Assembly (NCBI GenBank): GCA_035532935.1
Contig: DATKQE010000010.1
Coordinates: 17,164-81,163 of the forward strand
Origin: DATJLY01 sp035532935
Lineage (GTDB): Bacteria > Pseudomonadota > Alphaproteobacteria > ATCC43930 > CGMCC-115725
Direction: 5' to 3'
DNA length: 64,000 bases
Position numbers and translations under genes: made by a program. Shown piece by piece: positions 39,888 to 49,028 of the stretch. Within the stretch, counting starts at the first letter, position 1, and every line of letters starts with the position of its first letter. A model generated the notes under the pieces. The model was not told where the DNA came from. It was given only the letters and a program-made list of their open reading frames with translations, and made no database searches.

Positions 39888-42317
39888 TCAGAACTGCTTC
39901 AGCAGGCGATCGATATAGTTGTGCTCGATCGTGGGGCGGTAGCGCTCGCCGGCGCGTTGGCGCAGTTGTTCGAGAATTTCCTTTGCCTTCTCGAGGCCGG
40001 AATCGTTCGGCGATTTGCCCATGCGCATCAGGCCGCCATCGTCGAGGCCGCCATTGCCCTGGTCGGGACTGATGCGCCCGAAGGGATCGCGCGAAGCCTC
40101 GCCCATTCCTCCGGCGCCACCGGGCTCGGTGCCGCCGGGATACCCGCCGTTGCGCCCCATCATCTGCTGCGACATCGCCTGCGCTGCCTGCTGCAGGGCA
40201 TCGAGCGCCTCGGTCTGCGGGCCGACGGCCTGGCCGGGCATGGCCTGCCGCAGCGCCTGGACCGCATTGCGCATGGCCTGGTCGGCCCGCGCCATCGGCG
40301 CCGGAATGTCGCCGCCCTGCTCGCTATAGCGCCGCATCGCATCGCCGAGCATCTGGCGCAGCGCCTCCTGCTCGTCGGAGTCCTGGGCATCGGTTCCGTT
40401 ATTGCCCTGCTGACCGTGCGCGCGGCCGAAGCTGCGGTCGAGGAGATGCTGCTGCCGGCGCATCATGTCCTGCATCGCCTGCATCGCCTGACTCTGGCGG
40501 CCCGTCATCTGGCTGGGACGGGCCATGCGCAGGTTCTCGAGCATATTCTCCAATTGCGACAGCAATTGTTCCGCCTGCTCGCGCGCGCCGGTGCGGGCGA
40601 GGTCGTGCGCCCGGTCGAGCATGCGCTGGAGATCCTGCTGTGTCAGCATGCGCGACGGGTCGATCGGCGGCATGTTCTGATCCATCGGTTGGCGCTGGAA
40701 CTGCTGGGCGAGCGCCCGGAGATGGCGGTCGATCGCCTGGCGCAGCTCATGCATCAGCCGATCGATCTCGGCATCGGGCGCATTGCGCGCGAGCGCATTC
40801 TGGAGCGCCTGCATCGCCTGGCGCACATCGCGCTGGCTCGTGCTCACGCGCCCATCCTCGATGCGCAGGGCCGTGTTCCACAGCAATTGCTGCACCGCCG
40901 GCACTGCGGCGGCGTCGCGGTCGAGGATGAGCCGCGCCTGCGCCGTGCGAAGCGCCAGGAAGACGACGATGTCGTTGCCGAAGAACGCCGGGCGCAGCGA
41001 CAGGTCGGACAACGTCTCGGCCACCGGCCGGCGGTCGTCGGGATGGAGCGTCAGCTCCTTGCGCGCCTCGATGATGGCGCGCGCGACCGGGTTGTGGAAC
41101 ACGCGCTCGGGGAGGGTGGTCTCGACCGCCGCGCTCGATCCGGTCTGGCCCACCGCATCGGTCGCTTGCAGCGTGATCTCCACCGGCAGGCCGGCCCAGG
41201 GATGCGGCGTCAGGTCGTGATAGCTGGTGTTGGTGGCGTTCTTGAGATGCTGGCCCGGCAGCGGCAGGTCGAGGGCGAGCACCGTGCCCGACGGATCGTC
41301 CTTGCGGCGGATCAGCGCCTTCACGCTTTCGACGCCGTAATCGTCGGTGGCCTTGTAGTCGAGCCGCAGCGCCTTGCTCTCGGTCGCCGATGGCGGCTTG
41401 GCGAAGGCGACGGTCGGCGGCAGGTCGGGAACGACGGTGATCGGCCAGGCGCCGAGTTTCGTTCCGCCCTGCGTCACGGCGAGACGCTTGCCGGCGGTGA
41501 TGGTGGCGCTGGCCTTGAAATTGGCCTGGTCGATCCGCGTGAAGGGGCTCGGGTGATCGTCGAGGACGAGCCGCGGCACGCTGCCGCCGCCATGGACCTG
41601 CGCAAGCAGGGTGCTGCCGATCGGCACCGCCACCGGCTGGGTTGCGTTCTTGCCGGTGAGGAATTGCGGCGGCAGGCCGGTGTATTCCGGCGGCGACACC
41701 CAGATGTCGAGCGCGACGGGCGCCACGGTCGCGCCCGTCGTGAAGCTCGGCGTCAGGCTGCGCAGGATGCGGTCGGACCAGTCGCCGCCGGCATCGACCG
41801 CGCCGACCACGAGGATCAGCAACAACGCGATGCGGAGGGCGAAGGGATCGCGGCGCAACAGGCCGGCAGCCGGCGCGCCGACGCGCAGCCGCTTCGCCGC
41901 CGCCTCCATGCGCGTCCGGTGCGCCTGCCACAGCGCCCGCATCGCCGGGTCGTTGACGCCGGCGGCGAGCCGGTCTTCCAGCGTCTCCAGCGGCCGGTGG
42001 CTGAGCCCGCTCGCGGTCTCGATCCGGCGCCGCGCCGCCTCATGGTCCGGCAGGCGGACGTTCTGCAATCCAAGGTAGAATGCTGCGGCCAACAACACAA
42101 TCATAACGGCGAGCAGCAGCGTATGCAGTGGGCCCGGAAGCTGGGCCGGGAGGTCGAACAACGCCAGCGCCAGGAACACGCCGACGACGCCGGCGGCTGG
42201 CCAGAGCGCGGGCCAGATCCGCTCGAGCAACAGCGCCGAGCGGGCCAGGATCAGGCGCCGGCGCAGCCCCTTCCGGCGCAACGGGGCGGATTCGGGCGGG
42301 TTCTCGGCGTGCGACAT
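39888..42317 (-). CDS. TIGR02302/DUF4175 family large membrane protein
   Basis: An 809-residue protein. Two membrane helices lie near the N-terminus (LWPAAGVVGVFLALALFDLP and LLLAVMIVLLAAAFYLGL), a third near residue 150. A beta-rich middle follows (WVSPPEYTGLPPQFLTGKN), then a long helical Gln/Met-rich C-terminal half. The C-terminus has DPFGRISPDQ and LEKAKEILEQLRQRAGERYR. This matches TIGR02302, an alphaproteobacterial family of unknown role, often next to lysA and argH. It is the last gene of the argH-lptM-lysA unit, 16 bases after lysA. Confidence 0.92.
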   Translation of the reverse strand: MSHAENPPESAPLRRKGLRRRLILARSALLLERIWPALWPAAGVVGVFLALALFDLPAQLPGPLHTLLLAVMIVLLAAAFYLGLQNVRLPDHEAARRRIETASGLSHRPLETLEDRLAAGVNDPAMRALWQAHRTRMEAAAKRLRVGAPAAGLLRRDPFALRIALLLILVVGAVDAGGDWSDRILRSLTPSFTTGATVAPVALDIWVSPPEYTGLPPQFLTGKNATQPVAVPIGSTLLAQVHGGGSVPRLVLDDHPSPFTRIDQANFKASATITAGKRLAVTQGGTKLGAWPITVVPDLPPTVAFAKPPSATESKALRLDYKATDDYGVESVKALIRRKDDPSGTVLALDLPLPGQHLKNATNTSYHDLTPHPWAGLPVEITLQATDAVGQTGSSAAVETTLPERVFHNPVARAIIEARKELTLHPDDRRPVAETLSDLSLRPAFFGNDIVVFLALRTAQARLILDRDAAAVPAVQQLLWNTALRIEDGRVSTSQRDVRQAMQALQNALARNAPDAEIDRLMHELRQAIDRHLRALAQQFQRQPMDQNMPPIDPSRMLTQQDLQRMLDRAHDLARTGAREQAEQLLSQLENMLENLRMARPSQMTGRQSQAMQAMQDMMRRQQHLLDRSFGRAHGQQGNNGTDAQDSDEQEALRQMLGDAMRRYSEQGGDIPAPMARADQAMRNAVQALRQAMPGQAVGPQTEALDALQQAAQAMSQQMMGRNGGYPGGTEPGGAGGMGEASRDPFGRISPDQGNGGLDDGGLMRMGKSPNDSGLEKAKEILEQLRQRAGERYRPTIEHNYIDRLLKQF

Positions 42318-42333
42318 GGTCGGCAACCCTTGG

Positions 42334-43623
42334 TCAAGGCGCGGCGAGCCAAGTCGGGAGCCGATCTTGCGCCAGGATCGACTCGTAGCTGGGTCGCCCC
42401 CGGACGACCGCGAACTCGCCCCCCCTGACAAGCACCTCGGGCACCAGGAGACGGGTATTGTAACCCGAACTCATGACCGCGCCATAGGCTCCCGCGGACA
42501 TCAGCACTAAAAGGTCGCCGGCGGCGAGCGGCGGCAGCATCCGGGCCGAGGCGAAACTGTCGCCGGTCTCGCAGACTGGGCCGACCAGGTCGGCCGGTTG
42601 CATGGCGGCGCCGGCGGCCGGCTCGGCGACCGGCCGGACCTCGTGCCAGGCGCCGTAAAGCGCCGGCCGGACGAGATCGTTCATCGCCGCGTCGATGATG
42701 ACGAAGCGGCGGGTCACGCCCTCCTTGACGTAAAGGATCCGGGCGAGCAGCACGCCGGCATTGCCGACGATCGCGCGCCCCGGCTCAAAGGCGAGACGCA
42801 CGCCGAGCCCGTCGGTGAGGCGCTTGACCAGCGCCGCATAGGCGGCGAAATCGGGCGGCGCCTCGTCGCGGTACCGGATGCCGATACCGCCGCCGAGATC
42901 GAGGCGCTCGAGCCCGTGGCCTTCGGCCCGCATCGCGGCCAGGAGCGCGGCCACGCGTTCGAAGGCGAGTGCGAACGGCGCCAATTCGGTGAGCTGCGAG
43001 CCGATATGCAGCGCCAGGCCCAAAGCTGCGATCCCCGGCAACGCAGCGGCGCGCCGCACCGCGTCGGCGGCGTGGGCGAGATCGATGCCGAACTTGTTCT
43101 CCTTCATGCCGGTGGCGATCTTCTGGTGCGTGCGCGCATCAACGTCGGGATTGACGCGGATCGCGACCGGCGCGACGCGGCCGATGCGCTGCGCGACCCG
43201 GCTCAAGAGCTCGAGCTCGGGCATCGATTCGACATTGACCTGGTGGACGTCGTGGGTGAGCGCGAATTCCATCTCGGTCTCGGTCTTGCCGATGCCCGAG
43301 AAGACGATGCGGCTGCCCGGCACGCCGGCGGCGAGGGCGCGACGGAACTCGCCCTCCGAGACCACGTCCGCGCCGGCGCCGAGACGCGCCAAGGTGGCGA
43401 TCACCGCAAGATTCGCGTTCGCCTTGACGGAATAGCAGATCGTCGCGTCCCGGTCGGCGAAGGCGGCGGCGAAACGCCGGTACCGATGCTCGATCTGCGC
43501 CGCCGAATAGCAGTAGACCGGCGTCCCCACGGCGGCGGCGATGCGAGCGAGCGGCACCGCCTCGACATGGAGCGTGCCGTCGCGATAGGCGAAATCCGGT
43601 TCCCCCGGGGCGGGCTCACTCAT
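42334..43623 (-). CDS. lysA: Diaminopimelate decarboxylase
   Basis: A 429-residue fold-type III PLP enzyme that makes lysine from meso-diaminopimelate. The PLP Lys is in CYSVKANANLAVI. Other marks are DVVSEGEFRRAL, HVNVESM-like VHQVNVESMPELEL, IRVNPDVDARTH, LDLGGGIGI, EPGRAIVGNAG, and the active-site Cys/Glu in VGPVCETGDSF. Its ATG lies inside the last codons of lptM, with its start and the lptM stop overlapping by eight bases. It is the third gene of the argH unit. Confidence 0.95.
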   Translation of the reverse strand: MSEPAPGEPDFAYRDGTLHVEAVPLARIAAAVGTPVYCYSAAQIEHRYRRFAAAFADRDATICYSVKANANLAVIATLARLGAGADVVSEGEFRRALAAGVPGSRIVFSGIGKTETEMEFALTHDVHQVNVESMPELELLSRVAQRIGRVAPVAIRVNPDVDARTHQKIATGMKENKFGIDLAHAADAVRRAAALPGIAALGLALHIGSQLTELAPFALAFERVAALLAAMRAEGHGLERLDLGGGIGIRYRDEAPPDFAAYAALVKRLTDGLGVRLAFEPGRAIVGNAGVLLARILYVKEGVTRRFVIIDAAMNDLVRPALYGAWHEVRPVAEPAAGAAMQPADLVGPVCETGDSFASARMLPPLAAGDLLVLMSAGAYGAVMSSGYNTRLLVPEVLVRGGEFAVVRGRPSYESILAQDRLPTWLAAP

Positions 43624-43759
43624 GGGGATAGGTCCGCGGATAGGTGTTAGGGACGCCCGGCGGCGGCTCGGGCGCGCCCTTCTTGCCGCAGTCCGCGAGC
43701 GGCAGCGCCAGCAGCAGCACGACCAGCGCGAGCGCGGCGCGGCGCGTGACCGCGCTCAT
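43616..43759 (-). CDS. lptM: Small lipoprotein LptM (YifL-like)
   Basis: A 47-residue lipoprotein. A basic N-terminus (MSAVTRR) and a hydrophobic core lead to the lipobox LADC, followed at once by GKKGAPEPPP. The sequence C-G-K-K-G-P-L/A-E-x-P directly after the lipidated Cys is the hallmark of LptM, which stabilises the LPS translocon LptDE in E. coli. As in enterobacteria, it sits next to a diaminopimelate-pathway gene. It overlaps argH upstream (ATGA) and lysA downstream. The gene is easily missed because it is short and overlapped at both ends. Confidence 0.88.
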   Translation of the reverse strand: MSAVTRRAALALVVLLLALPLADCGKKGAPEPPPGVPNTYPRTYPHE

Positions 43760-45183
43760 GCCGGCCGGCCGGCGAGGAACTGCCGGCGCGCGTCGGCGAC
43801 CGCGCGAGCCACGTTCTCGGGCGCGGTGCCACCGAAGCTGGTGCGGCTCGCCACCGATTGCTCCACCGTGAGCACGTCGAACACGGACTTGGTGATGCGC
43901 GGATCGACGCGCTGCATCTCCTCGAGCGGCAGTTCGGCCAGGCCGCAGTGTCGCGCCTCGGCGCGCTTGACCAGCGCGCCGGTGATCCGATGCGCCTCGC
44001 GGAACGGCATGCCGAGCACCCGCGTGAGCCAGTCGGCGAGGTCGGTCGCGGTGCTATAGCCGCTGTCGGCGATGCGGCGCATGGAGGCCGGGTCGGCTTT
44101 CATGTCGCGCGTCATCCCGGTCACCGCGCCGAGGCACAATTCGAGCGTGTCGGCGGCCTCGAACACCGGCTGCTTGTCTTCCTGCATGTCCTTGGCATAA
44201 GCGAGCGGCAGGCCCTTCATCACTGCGAGCATCCCGGCGAGCGAACCGATGAGGCGGCCGGCCTTGGCGCGCACCAGCTCGGCGGCGTCGGGGTTGCGTT
44301 TTTGCGGCATGATCGAGCTGCCGGTGGTGAAGGCGTCGCTGAGCCGCACCAGGCGGAACGGCTCGCTCGTCCAGATCACGATCTCCTCGGCGAAGCGCGA
44401 GAGATGCGTTGCCGCGATCGCGACGGCGGCCAGGAACTCGAGCGCGAAGTCGCGGTCGGAGACGGCATCGAGCGCATTGGCGGCCGGCCGGTCGAAGCCG
44501 AGCGCCGCCGCCGTCGCGTCGCGGTCGATCGGGAAGGACGTGCCGGCGAGCGCCGCGGCGCCCAGCGGGCACTCGTTGAGGCGGCGGCGCGCATCGGCGA
44601 AGCGTCCGCGGTCGCGCCCCATCATCTCGACATAGGCGAGAAGATGGTGGCCGAAGGTCACCGGCTGCGCCACCTGCAGATGGGTGAAGCCCGGCATCAC
44701 GGTCGCAGCATGGGTCTCGGCCTGGTCGAGCAGCGCCCCTTGCAGCGCCGCGACGGCGGCGTCGACGCGGTCGATCGCGTCGCGCACCCAGAGCTTGAAA
44801 TCGGTCGCCACCTGATCGTTGCGCGAGCGCGCGGTGTGCAGCCGCCCGGCCGCCGGGCCGACCAGCTCGAACAGCCGCGCCTCGATATTGAGGTGGATGT
44901 CCTCGTGCTCGGCGCGAAAGGGGAAGGTCCCGGCCTCGATCTCGTCGCGGATTTTCGCTAGACCCTGCGCGATGGCGGCGCCATCTTCACGGGACAGGAT
45001 GCGGCGCTCGACCAGCATCGCGCAATGGGCGAGCGAGCCGGCGATGTCCTGGGCATAGAGCCGCTTGTCGAAGTCGATCGAGACGTTGATGCGTTGCATG
45101 ATCTCGGCGGGGCCGCCGGCAAAGCGTCCGGCCCAGGCGACGGCGTTGCCCGCAGGCGGCGCGGCGGGGCGCTTGGCACTCAT
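43756..45183 (-). CDS. argH: Argininosuccinate lyase
   Basis: A 475-residue enzyme of the aspartase/fumarase superfamily that releases arginine and fumarate. It shows HTARSRNDQVATDFKLW, MPGFTHLQVAQPV with the catalytic His, and the signature loop GSSIMPQKRNPD carrying the catalytic Ser. The C-terminal RTSFGGTAPENV is also typical. It starts at ATG 45183, only 30 bases from the divergent TlpA-like gene, so their promoters must overlap each other or the genes. It heads the argH-lptM-lysA-TIGR02302 unit. Confidence 0.96.
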   Translation of the reverse strand: MSAKRPAAPPAGNAVAWAGRFAGGPAEIMQRINVSIDFDKRLYAQDIAGSLAHCAMLVERRILSREDGAAIAQGLAKIRDEIEAGTFPFRAEHEDIHLNIEARLFELVGPAAGRLHTARSRNDQVATDFKLWVRDAIDRVDAAVAALQGALLDQAETHAATVMPGFTHLQVAQPVTFGHHLLAYVEMMGRDRGRFADARRRLNECPLGAAALAGTSFPIDRDATAAALGFDRPAANALDAVSDRDFALEFLAAVAIAATHLSRFAEEIVIWTSEPFRLVRLSDAFTTGSSIMPQKRNPDAAELVRAKAGRLIGSLAGMLAVMKGLPLAYAKDMQEDKQPVFEAADTLELCLGAVTGMTRDMKADPASMRRIADSGYSTATDLADWLTRVLGMPFREAHRITGALVKRAEARHCGLAELPLEEMQRVDPRITKSVFDVLTVEQSVASRTSFGGTAPENVARAVADARRQFLAGRPA

Positions 45184-45213
45184 TGCGATACCCGTCCTGC
45201 GGTGGAGCGGCCG

Positions 45214-45831
45214 ATGAAGTTGAAGCTTGCCTTGCGCGCGGTCACGGTTCTGGTCGTCCTTTGCCTTGCGGTGCTGGGTGTCCTGCTTTACCGCACGGCT
45301 AGAGAGGAACGCGGCCCCGCCCTGGTGCTCGTCCCGCAGGAGACGCGCGTCGACGCTATGATCGGCAAGTTTAGCCCGGTCGTGCCGCCGCGGCCAGCGC
45401 CTGACGTGCATTTCACGACGCTGTCGGGCAAAACCGTGAGCCTCGATGCCTATCGCGGGCATGTCGTGCTGCTCAACCTGTGGGCGACGTGGTGCCCGCC
45501 CTGCATCAAGGAGATGCCGTCGCTGGCGCGGCTCCAGGCGAAGCTGCCCGACCTTGCCGTGCTGGCGATCTCGCAGGACCGGCGCGGCGCCGAAGCCGTG
45601 GACCCGTTCCTCGCCAAGCTCAAGCTGACCGGCCTCGCCACGTTCCTCGATCCCGAGAACGGCGCCAGCAGCGCCTTCAAGGTCGAGGGCCTGCCGACCA
45701 CCATCCTCATCGATCGCGACGGTCGCATCGTCGGCGAGCTGGTCGGCGGTGCCGAATGGGATTCGCCGACGATGGTGCGGTTGATGAGCCAATACCTCCA
45801 CCCCCCGACCCGGGCGGCGCAGGCGGGGTGA
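45214..45831 (+). CDS. TlpA-like thiol:disulfide oxidoreductase
   Basis: A 205-residue membrane-anchored thioredoxin-like protein. One N-terminal helix (VLVVLCLAVLGVLLY) precedes a periplasmic domain with LLNLWATWCPPCIKEMPSL, whose WCPPC is the redox centre. Further marks are the cis-Pro segment VEGLPTTILIDRDGRI and APDVHFTTLSGKTVSL. TlpA proteins reduce cysteines for cytochrome oxidase or c-type cytochrome assembly. GGTGGAG precedes ATG 45214. It is divergent from argH, as in many alphaproteobacteria. Confidence 0.92.
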   Translation: MKLKLALRAVTVLVVLCLAVLGVLLYRTAREERGPALVLVPQETRVDAMIGKFSPVVPPRPAPDVHFTTLSGKTVSLDAYRGHVVLLNLWATWCPPCIKEMPSLARLQAKLPDLAVLAISQDRRGAEAVDPFLAKLKLTGLATFLDPENGASSAFKVEGLPTTILIDRDGRIVGELVGGAEWDSPTMVRLMSQYLHPPTRAAQAG

Positions 45832-45842
45832 GGCAGCCAGTC

Positions 45843-46514
45843 TCAGCCGTGCCGCGCGAACCCCTCGCGCAGGAACGCGCCGCCGCGCTTCAGCCCCTCC
45901 TCGTCGATGCCGTGGGCGAGCCCCGGCCGCAGCAGCTGCTCGCAGGGAACGCCGGCGGCCGTCAGTGCCTCTGCCGCGGCGCCGAGCGCGCGCACCGGCA
46001 CGATCGGGTCGGCATCGCCGTGCACGAGCAGCACCGGCGGCCGCGACCGCAGCTCCGCAGCCAACAGCTCCGGCCCGACCAGCGCCCCCGAATAGGCGAC
46101 GATCGCCGCGACCGGCGCGGCCCGGCGCAGGCCGACGTAAAGCGACATCATCGAGCCCTGCGAGAAGCCAACCAGCGCCAGCTGCGCGGCGTCGAGACCG
46201 CGTGCCGCCAACGCTTCGTCGAGAAACGCGTCGACGATCGGGGCGGTGGCGCGCACGCCGGCGAGGATGCTCTCTTGCGTCCGGGTCTGCAGGCTGAACC
46301 ACTGCCGCCCGAACGGCGCCATGTCGCACGGATAAGGCGCATCGGGCGACATGAACTCGGCATCGGGCAACAGCTTCGCCCAATACGGCGCAAGGCCGAT
46401 GAGGTCGCTGCCGTCGGCGCCGACGCCGTGCAGGAGCACGACCAGCCGGCGCGGCGCCGCACCGGATTGGGGCTTCACGCTGGGGCCGTGCAGGCTCGGC
46501 AGCAGGTTCGGCAT
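45843..46514 (-). CDS. Carboxylesterase/phospholipase-type alpha/beta hydrolase
   Basis: A 223-residue serine esterase of the acyl-protein thioesterase-like family. The oxyanion strand is VVLLHGVGADGSDLIGL, the nucleophile elbow is VGFSQGSMMSLY, the Asp is in VHGDADPIVPV and the His in PGLAHGIDEEGL. The triad is complete. The substrate is unknown. It is convergent with the TlpA-like gene (11 bases apart) and divergent from gluQ. Confidence 0.9.
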   Translation of the reverse strand: MPNLLPSLHGPSVKPQSGAAPRRLVVLLHGVGADGSDLIGLAPYWAKLLPDAEFMSPDAPYPCDMAPFGRQWFSLQTRTQESILAGVRATAPIVDAFLDEALAARGLDAAQLALVGFSQGSMMSLYVGLRRAAPVAAIVAYSGALVGPELLAAELRSRPPVLLVHGDADPIVPVRALGAAAEALTAAGVPCEQLLRPGLAHGIDEEGLKRGGAFLREGFARHG

Positions 46515-46600
46515 CGTTCGTTCCCTTCGCGCGACGCATTCGCGGCGTCCCGGATAGACGATGCGGCGCCCGCTGTCACGCGCGCCGGCGCAGCGATGCC

Positions 46601-47443
46601 ATGATCGTCACCCGCTTCGCGCCCAGTCCGACCGGGCTGCTGCATCTCGGCCACGCCTATGCGGCGCTCTTTGCCTGGCGGCGCGCGCGGGCGGCGGGCG
46701 GGCGGTTCCTGCTGCGGATCGAGGATATCGACGCCTCCCGCTGCCGCGCCGACTTTGCCGCCGCCATTGTCGAGGATCTCGCCTGGCTCGGGCTCGACTG
46801 GGACGGGGCGGTGCGGCACCAGTCGCAGCATCTCGCCGATTATCGCGCCGCGCTCGACCGTCTGGCCGCCTTGGGACTGGTTTATCCGTGCTTCTGCACC
46901 CGCGCCGCGATCAGGGCCGAGATCGCCCGCGCGCTCGATGCGCCGCAAGGCCCGGCGGGGCCGGTCTATCCCGGCACCTGCCGCACGCTTGCCGAAGCGG
47001 CGCGCGCCCGGCGCATGGCCGCGGGCGAGCCGTTCGTGCTCCGGCTCGACGTAGCGGCTTCGCTGGCGCGCACCGGGACGCTCGAATGGCACGACGAGCG
47101 GGCGGGGATGGTCACGGCGGACCCGCTCGCGCTCGGCGATGTGGTGCTGGCGCGCAAGGACGCGCCGACGAGCTATCACCTTGCCGTGACGGTCGACGAC
47201 GCGCTCCAGGGCGTCACGCTGGTCACGCGGGGCGAGGATCTGTTCGCCGCCACCCATGTTCATCGCCTGCTTCAGGCGCTGCTCGGGCTGGCGACGCCCG
47301 ATTACTGCCATCATCCGCTGCTCGCCGATGCCACCGGCCGCCGCCTGGCGAAGCGCGACCGTGCGCTTACGCTGCGCGCCCTGCGCGATGGGGGGCTCAC
47401 GCCTCAGGCGGTGCAGGCGATGGCTTCGAGCGCCGCGACATAG
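46601..47443 (+). CDS. gluQ: Glutamyl-Q tRNA(Asp) synthetase
   Basis: A 280-residue paralogue of the GluRS catalytic core without an anticodon-binding domain. It attaches glutamate to the queuosine base at position 34 of tRNA(Asp). The class I HIGH motif is FAPSPTGLLHLGHAYAAL, and the KMSKS-like loop is GRRLAKRDRAL. RIEDIDASRC and the zinc-site residues CFC and YPGTC are present. The ATG at 46601 starts the standard MIVTRFAPSPTG. Its last 40 bases overlap the GGCT gene on the other strand. Confidence 0.94.
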   Translation: MIVTRFAPSPTGLLHLGHAYAALFAWRRARAAGGRFLLRIEDIDASRCRADFAAAIVEDLAWLGLDWDGAVRHQSQHLADYRAALDRLAALGLVYPCFCTRAAIRAEIARALDAPQGPAGPVYPGTCRTLAEAARARRMAAGEPFVLRLDVAASLARTGTLEWHDERAGMVTADPLALGDVVLARKDAPTSYHLAVTVDDALQGVTLVTRGEDLFAATHVHRLLQALLGLATPDYCHHPLLADATGRRLAKRDRALTLRALRDGGLTPQAVQAMASSAAT

Positions 47444-47829
47444 CCGGCGGGAAAGCCGAACTCGCGCGCGGCGGCAATGATGGCGGCGATATAGGCCGTC
47501 CGCGGACGGCCGGGCGCGGTTGCCGCGGCGACATAGACGGTCGCGGCCGTCGTCCGCCCGGCCGCGCGCACGACACGCCGTTCGCGGCGGTAGAGACCGC
47601 GAAATACTTCCTCATAGCGGTCGAGCGCCGCCTGATCGCCGCGCGACACGCGCCACAGCACGCCATGGACGTATGCCCCGCGTCGCCGCAGCACCGAGCC
47701 GTGGCCGCCGCGAATGATGCCGAAGCGGTGGCCGGCGAGTACTGCCGTGCCAAGCAGCCGCGCCGCGGGGCAGCGCATTGCCATCTGCTCCGGCACCATG
47801 TTCGAGCCATAGGCGAAATAGAGCGGCAT
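47404..47829 (-). CDS. Gamma-glutamylcyclotransferase (GGCT/AIG2-like) protein
   Basis: A small protein of 141 residues from ATG 47829; an ATG at 47847 would add six. It begins PLYFAYGSNMVPEQM, the YGSN substrate loop of the BtrG/GGCT fold. The likely catalytic Glu lies in RYEEVFRGLY. It probably cyclises gamma-glutamyl compounds to release 5-oxoproline, or acts on related amines. It is unrelated in detail to the ChaC-like protein at 32570. It is convergent with gluQ and overlaps it by 40 bases. Confidence 0.83.
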   Translation of the reverse strand: MPLYFAYGSNMVPEQMAMRCPAARLLGTAVLAGHRFGIIRGGHGSVLRRRGAYVHGVLWRVSRGDQAALDRYEEVFRGLYRRERRVVRAAGRTTAATVYVAAATAPGRPRTAYIAAIIAAAREFGFPAGYVAALEAIACTA

Positions 47830-47886
47830 GGGCCGGCGCTTCAACATTTCACACAATTAATGCGTCATAGCACGGCGCCCCATGTT

Positions 47887-48129
47887 ATGCAGCGCGAGCA
47901 CAGCCAAAGCGGGACGTCCGGCGTGGTGTTATTGCAAGTTCTTCTCTGGGCGATCATGATTGCTTGCGGCACCATGCTCGCCTCCTGCGGGTCGTCCGGC
48001 GCGCCGGCAATGCACGGCAACGAGATGCGCACCGAGCTTCGCCGCGAGCAGGATTGCGCCAACAAGACCTGGAAGGCCGCGCATCTCGGCCTCTGGTACA
48101 ATGTGTGCCGCACCAACGACGCGGAGTGA
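47887..48129 (+). CDS. Small predicted lipoprotein
   Basis: An 80-residue ORF with a hydrophobic segment (VLLQVLLWAIMIACGTMLA) ending in the lipobox LASC, then SSGAPAM and a short polar tail with two more cysteines. No known family was recognised. The N-terminal 12 residues before the hydrophobic core are polar, and no ribosome-binding site is clear, so the start may be wrong. It is divergent from the GGCT gene and convergent with the Nudix gene 3 bases away. Confidence 0.55.
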   Translation: MQREHSQSGTSGVVLLQVLLWAIMIACGTMLASCGSSGAPAMHGNEMRTELRREQDCANKTWKAAHLGLWYNVCRTNDAE

Positions 48130-48132
48130 GCC

Positions 48133-48984
48133 TCAGGCGGGCGGCTGGTGCAGGCCGGCGACAAGCTCGAGATAATCGCCGTCCGCGGCGCTGACGAGTC
48201 CGTGGCGAACCGCGAAATCGGCGATCACGAGATTGACGTTGAACTTGAAGTCGTCGCCTGACCGCACCCGTGCCACCACCTCGGTGGCATCCATGAGCGT
48301 GAAGGCGACAATCTCGCCGTCGGTATTGCGCGGCACGAAATCGGACGGAACGTCGAGATCGTAGATGAAGAGCGTGTCGTTCCTGACGCCGAGCGGCGTC
48401 TCCATGCGGTAGGACACGGCGCTCACCGGCACGGCGCGGGCGATGAGGCGGTGCGGAATTCCTGCTTCTTCTTCCGCCTCCTTGGCCAGTGTCTCGTCGA
48501 GCCCGTGCTCGCAGGAGATGCCGCCGGCGACAAGGTTGTCGAGCTTGTCGGGTGCCACCTGCTTGTCGGCGGCGCGCCGGCCGATCCACATGTTCAGCCG
48601 GTCGCCGTCGCGGCGATAGCCATTGAGATGCACGCCATAGGCGCGCGTGCCGAAGAACGGCACCGCGCCACGGTCGAGCCGGAAATGCGCCGGCGCGCCC
48701 CAGCGCGGCGCCACCGCGAAGAACTCGTTGCGCCAGCGCGGCACGATGCCGGCTGCCACCAGCCGCTCGACCACGGCGTCGACGGCGGCGCTCACCGCCT
48801 CGAAGCCGCCCCCCGCGTCGAGCGTCACGCGATCGGTGCCGATGCGGAAGAGGTCGGTGAAGCGCTGCAACGTCTCGGCGTTGTCGCGCCGCAGCAGCCC
48901 GACCCGCTCGCCCGCATGTTCGAGCGGCAGGAAGCACTCGGCCGTGAATGCGTTGCAGTCGCGGATGTGACGCAAAAGACTCAT
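48133..48984 (-). CDS. DUF4743-Nudix hydrolase
   Basis: A 283-residue protein with an N-terminal DUF4743-like domain (about 1-115) and a Nudix domain. The Nudix box reads GGISCEHGLDETLAKEAEEEAGI, given here in its halves GGISCEHGLDETLA and KEAEEEAGIP. It has Lys in place of the usual Arg of REUXEE, while the metal-binding Glu residues are kept. Members of this type resemble eukaryotic thiamin-pyrophosphokinase-linked Nudix proteins that hydrolyse oxidised thiamin diphosphate or other diphosphates. The start ATG 48984 has AGGAG 8 bases upstream. Confidence 0.85.
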   Translation of the reverse strand: MSLLRHIRDCNAFTAECFLPLEHAGERVGLLRRDNAETLQRFTDLFRIGTDRVTLDAGGGFEAVSAAVDAVVERLVAAGIVPRWRNEFFAVAPRWGAPAHFRLDRGAVPFFGTRAYGVHLNGYRRDGDRLNMWIGRRAADKQVAPDKLDNLVAGGISCEHGLDETLAKEAEEEAGIPHRLIARAVPVSAVSYRMETPLGVRNDTLFIYDLDVPSDFVPRNTDGEIVAFTLMDATEVVARVRSGDDFKFNVNLVIADFAVRHGLVSAADGDYLELVAGLHQPPA

Positions 48985-49028
48985 GCGACGGCTCCTATCG
49001 AGGCGCCGCTACGTCGTCAAGCGGCACA

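Noticed and set aside
39921..42428. Plus-strand reading frame of 835 residues
   Set aside because: Antisense of the TIGR02302 gene, His/Arg-rich without domains; rejected as a shadow.
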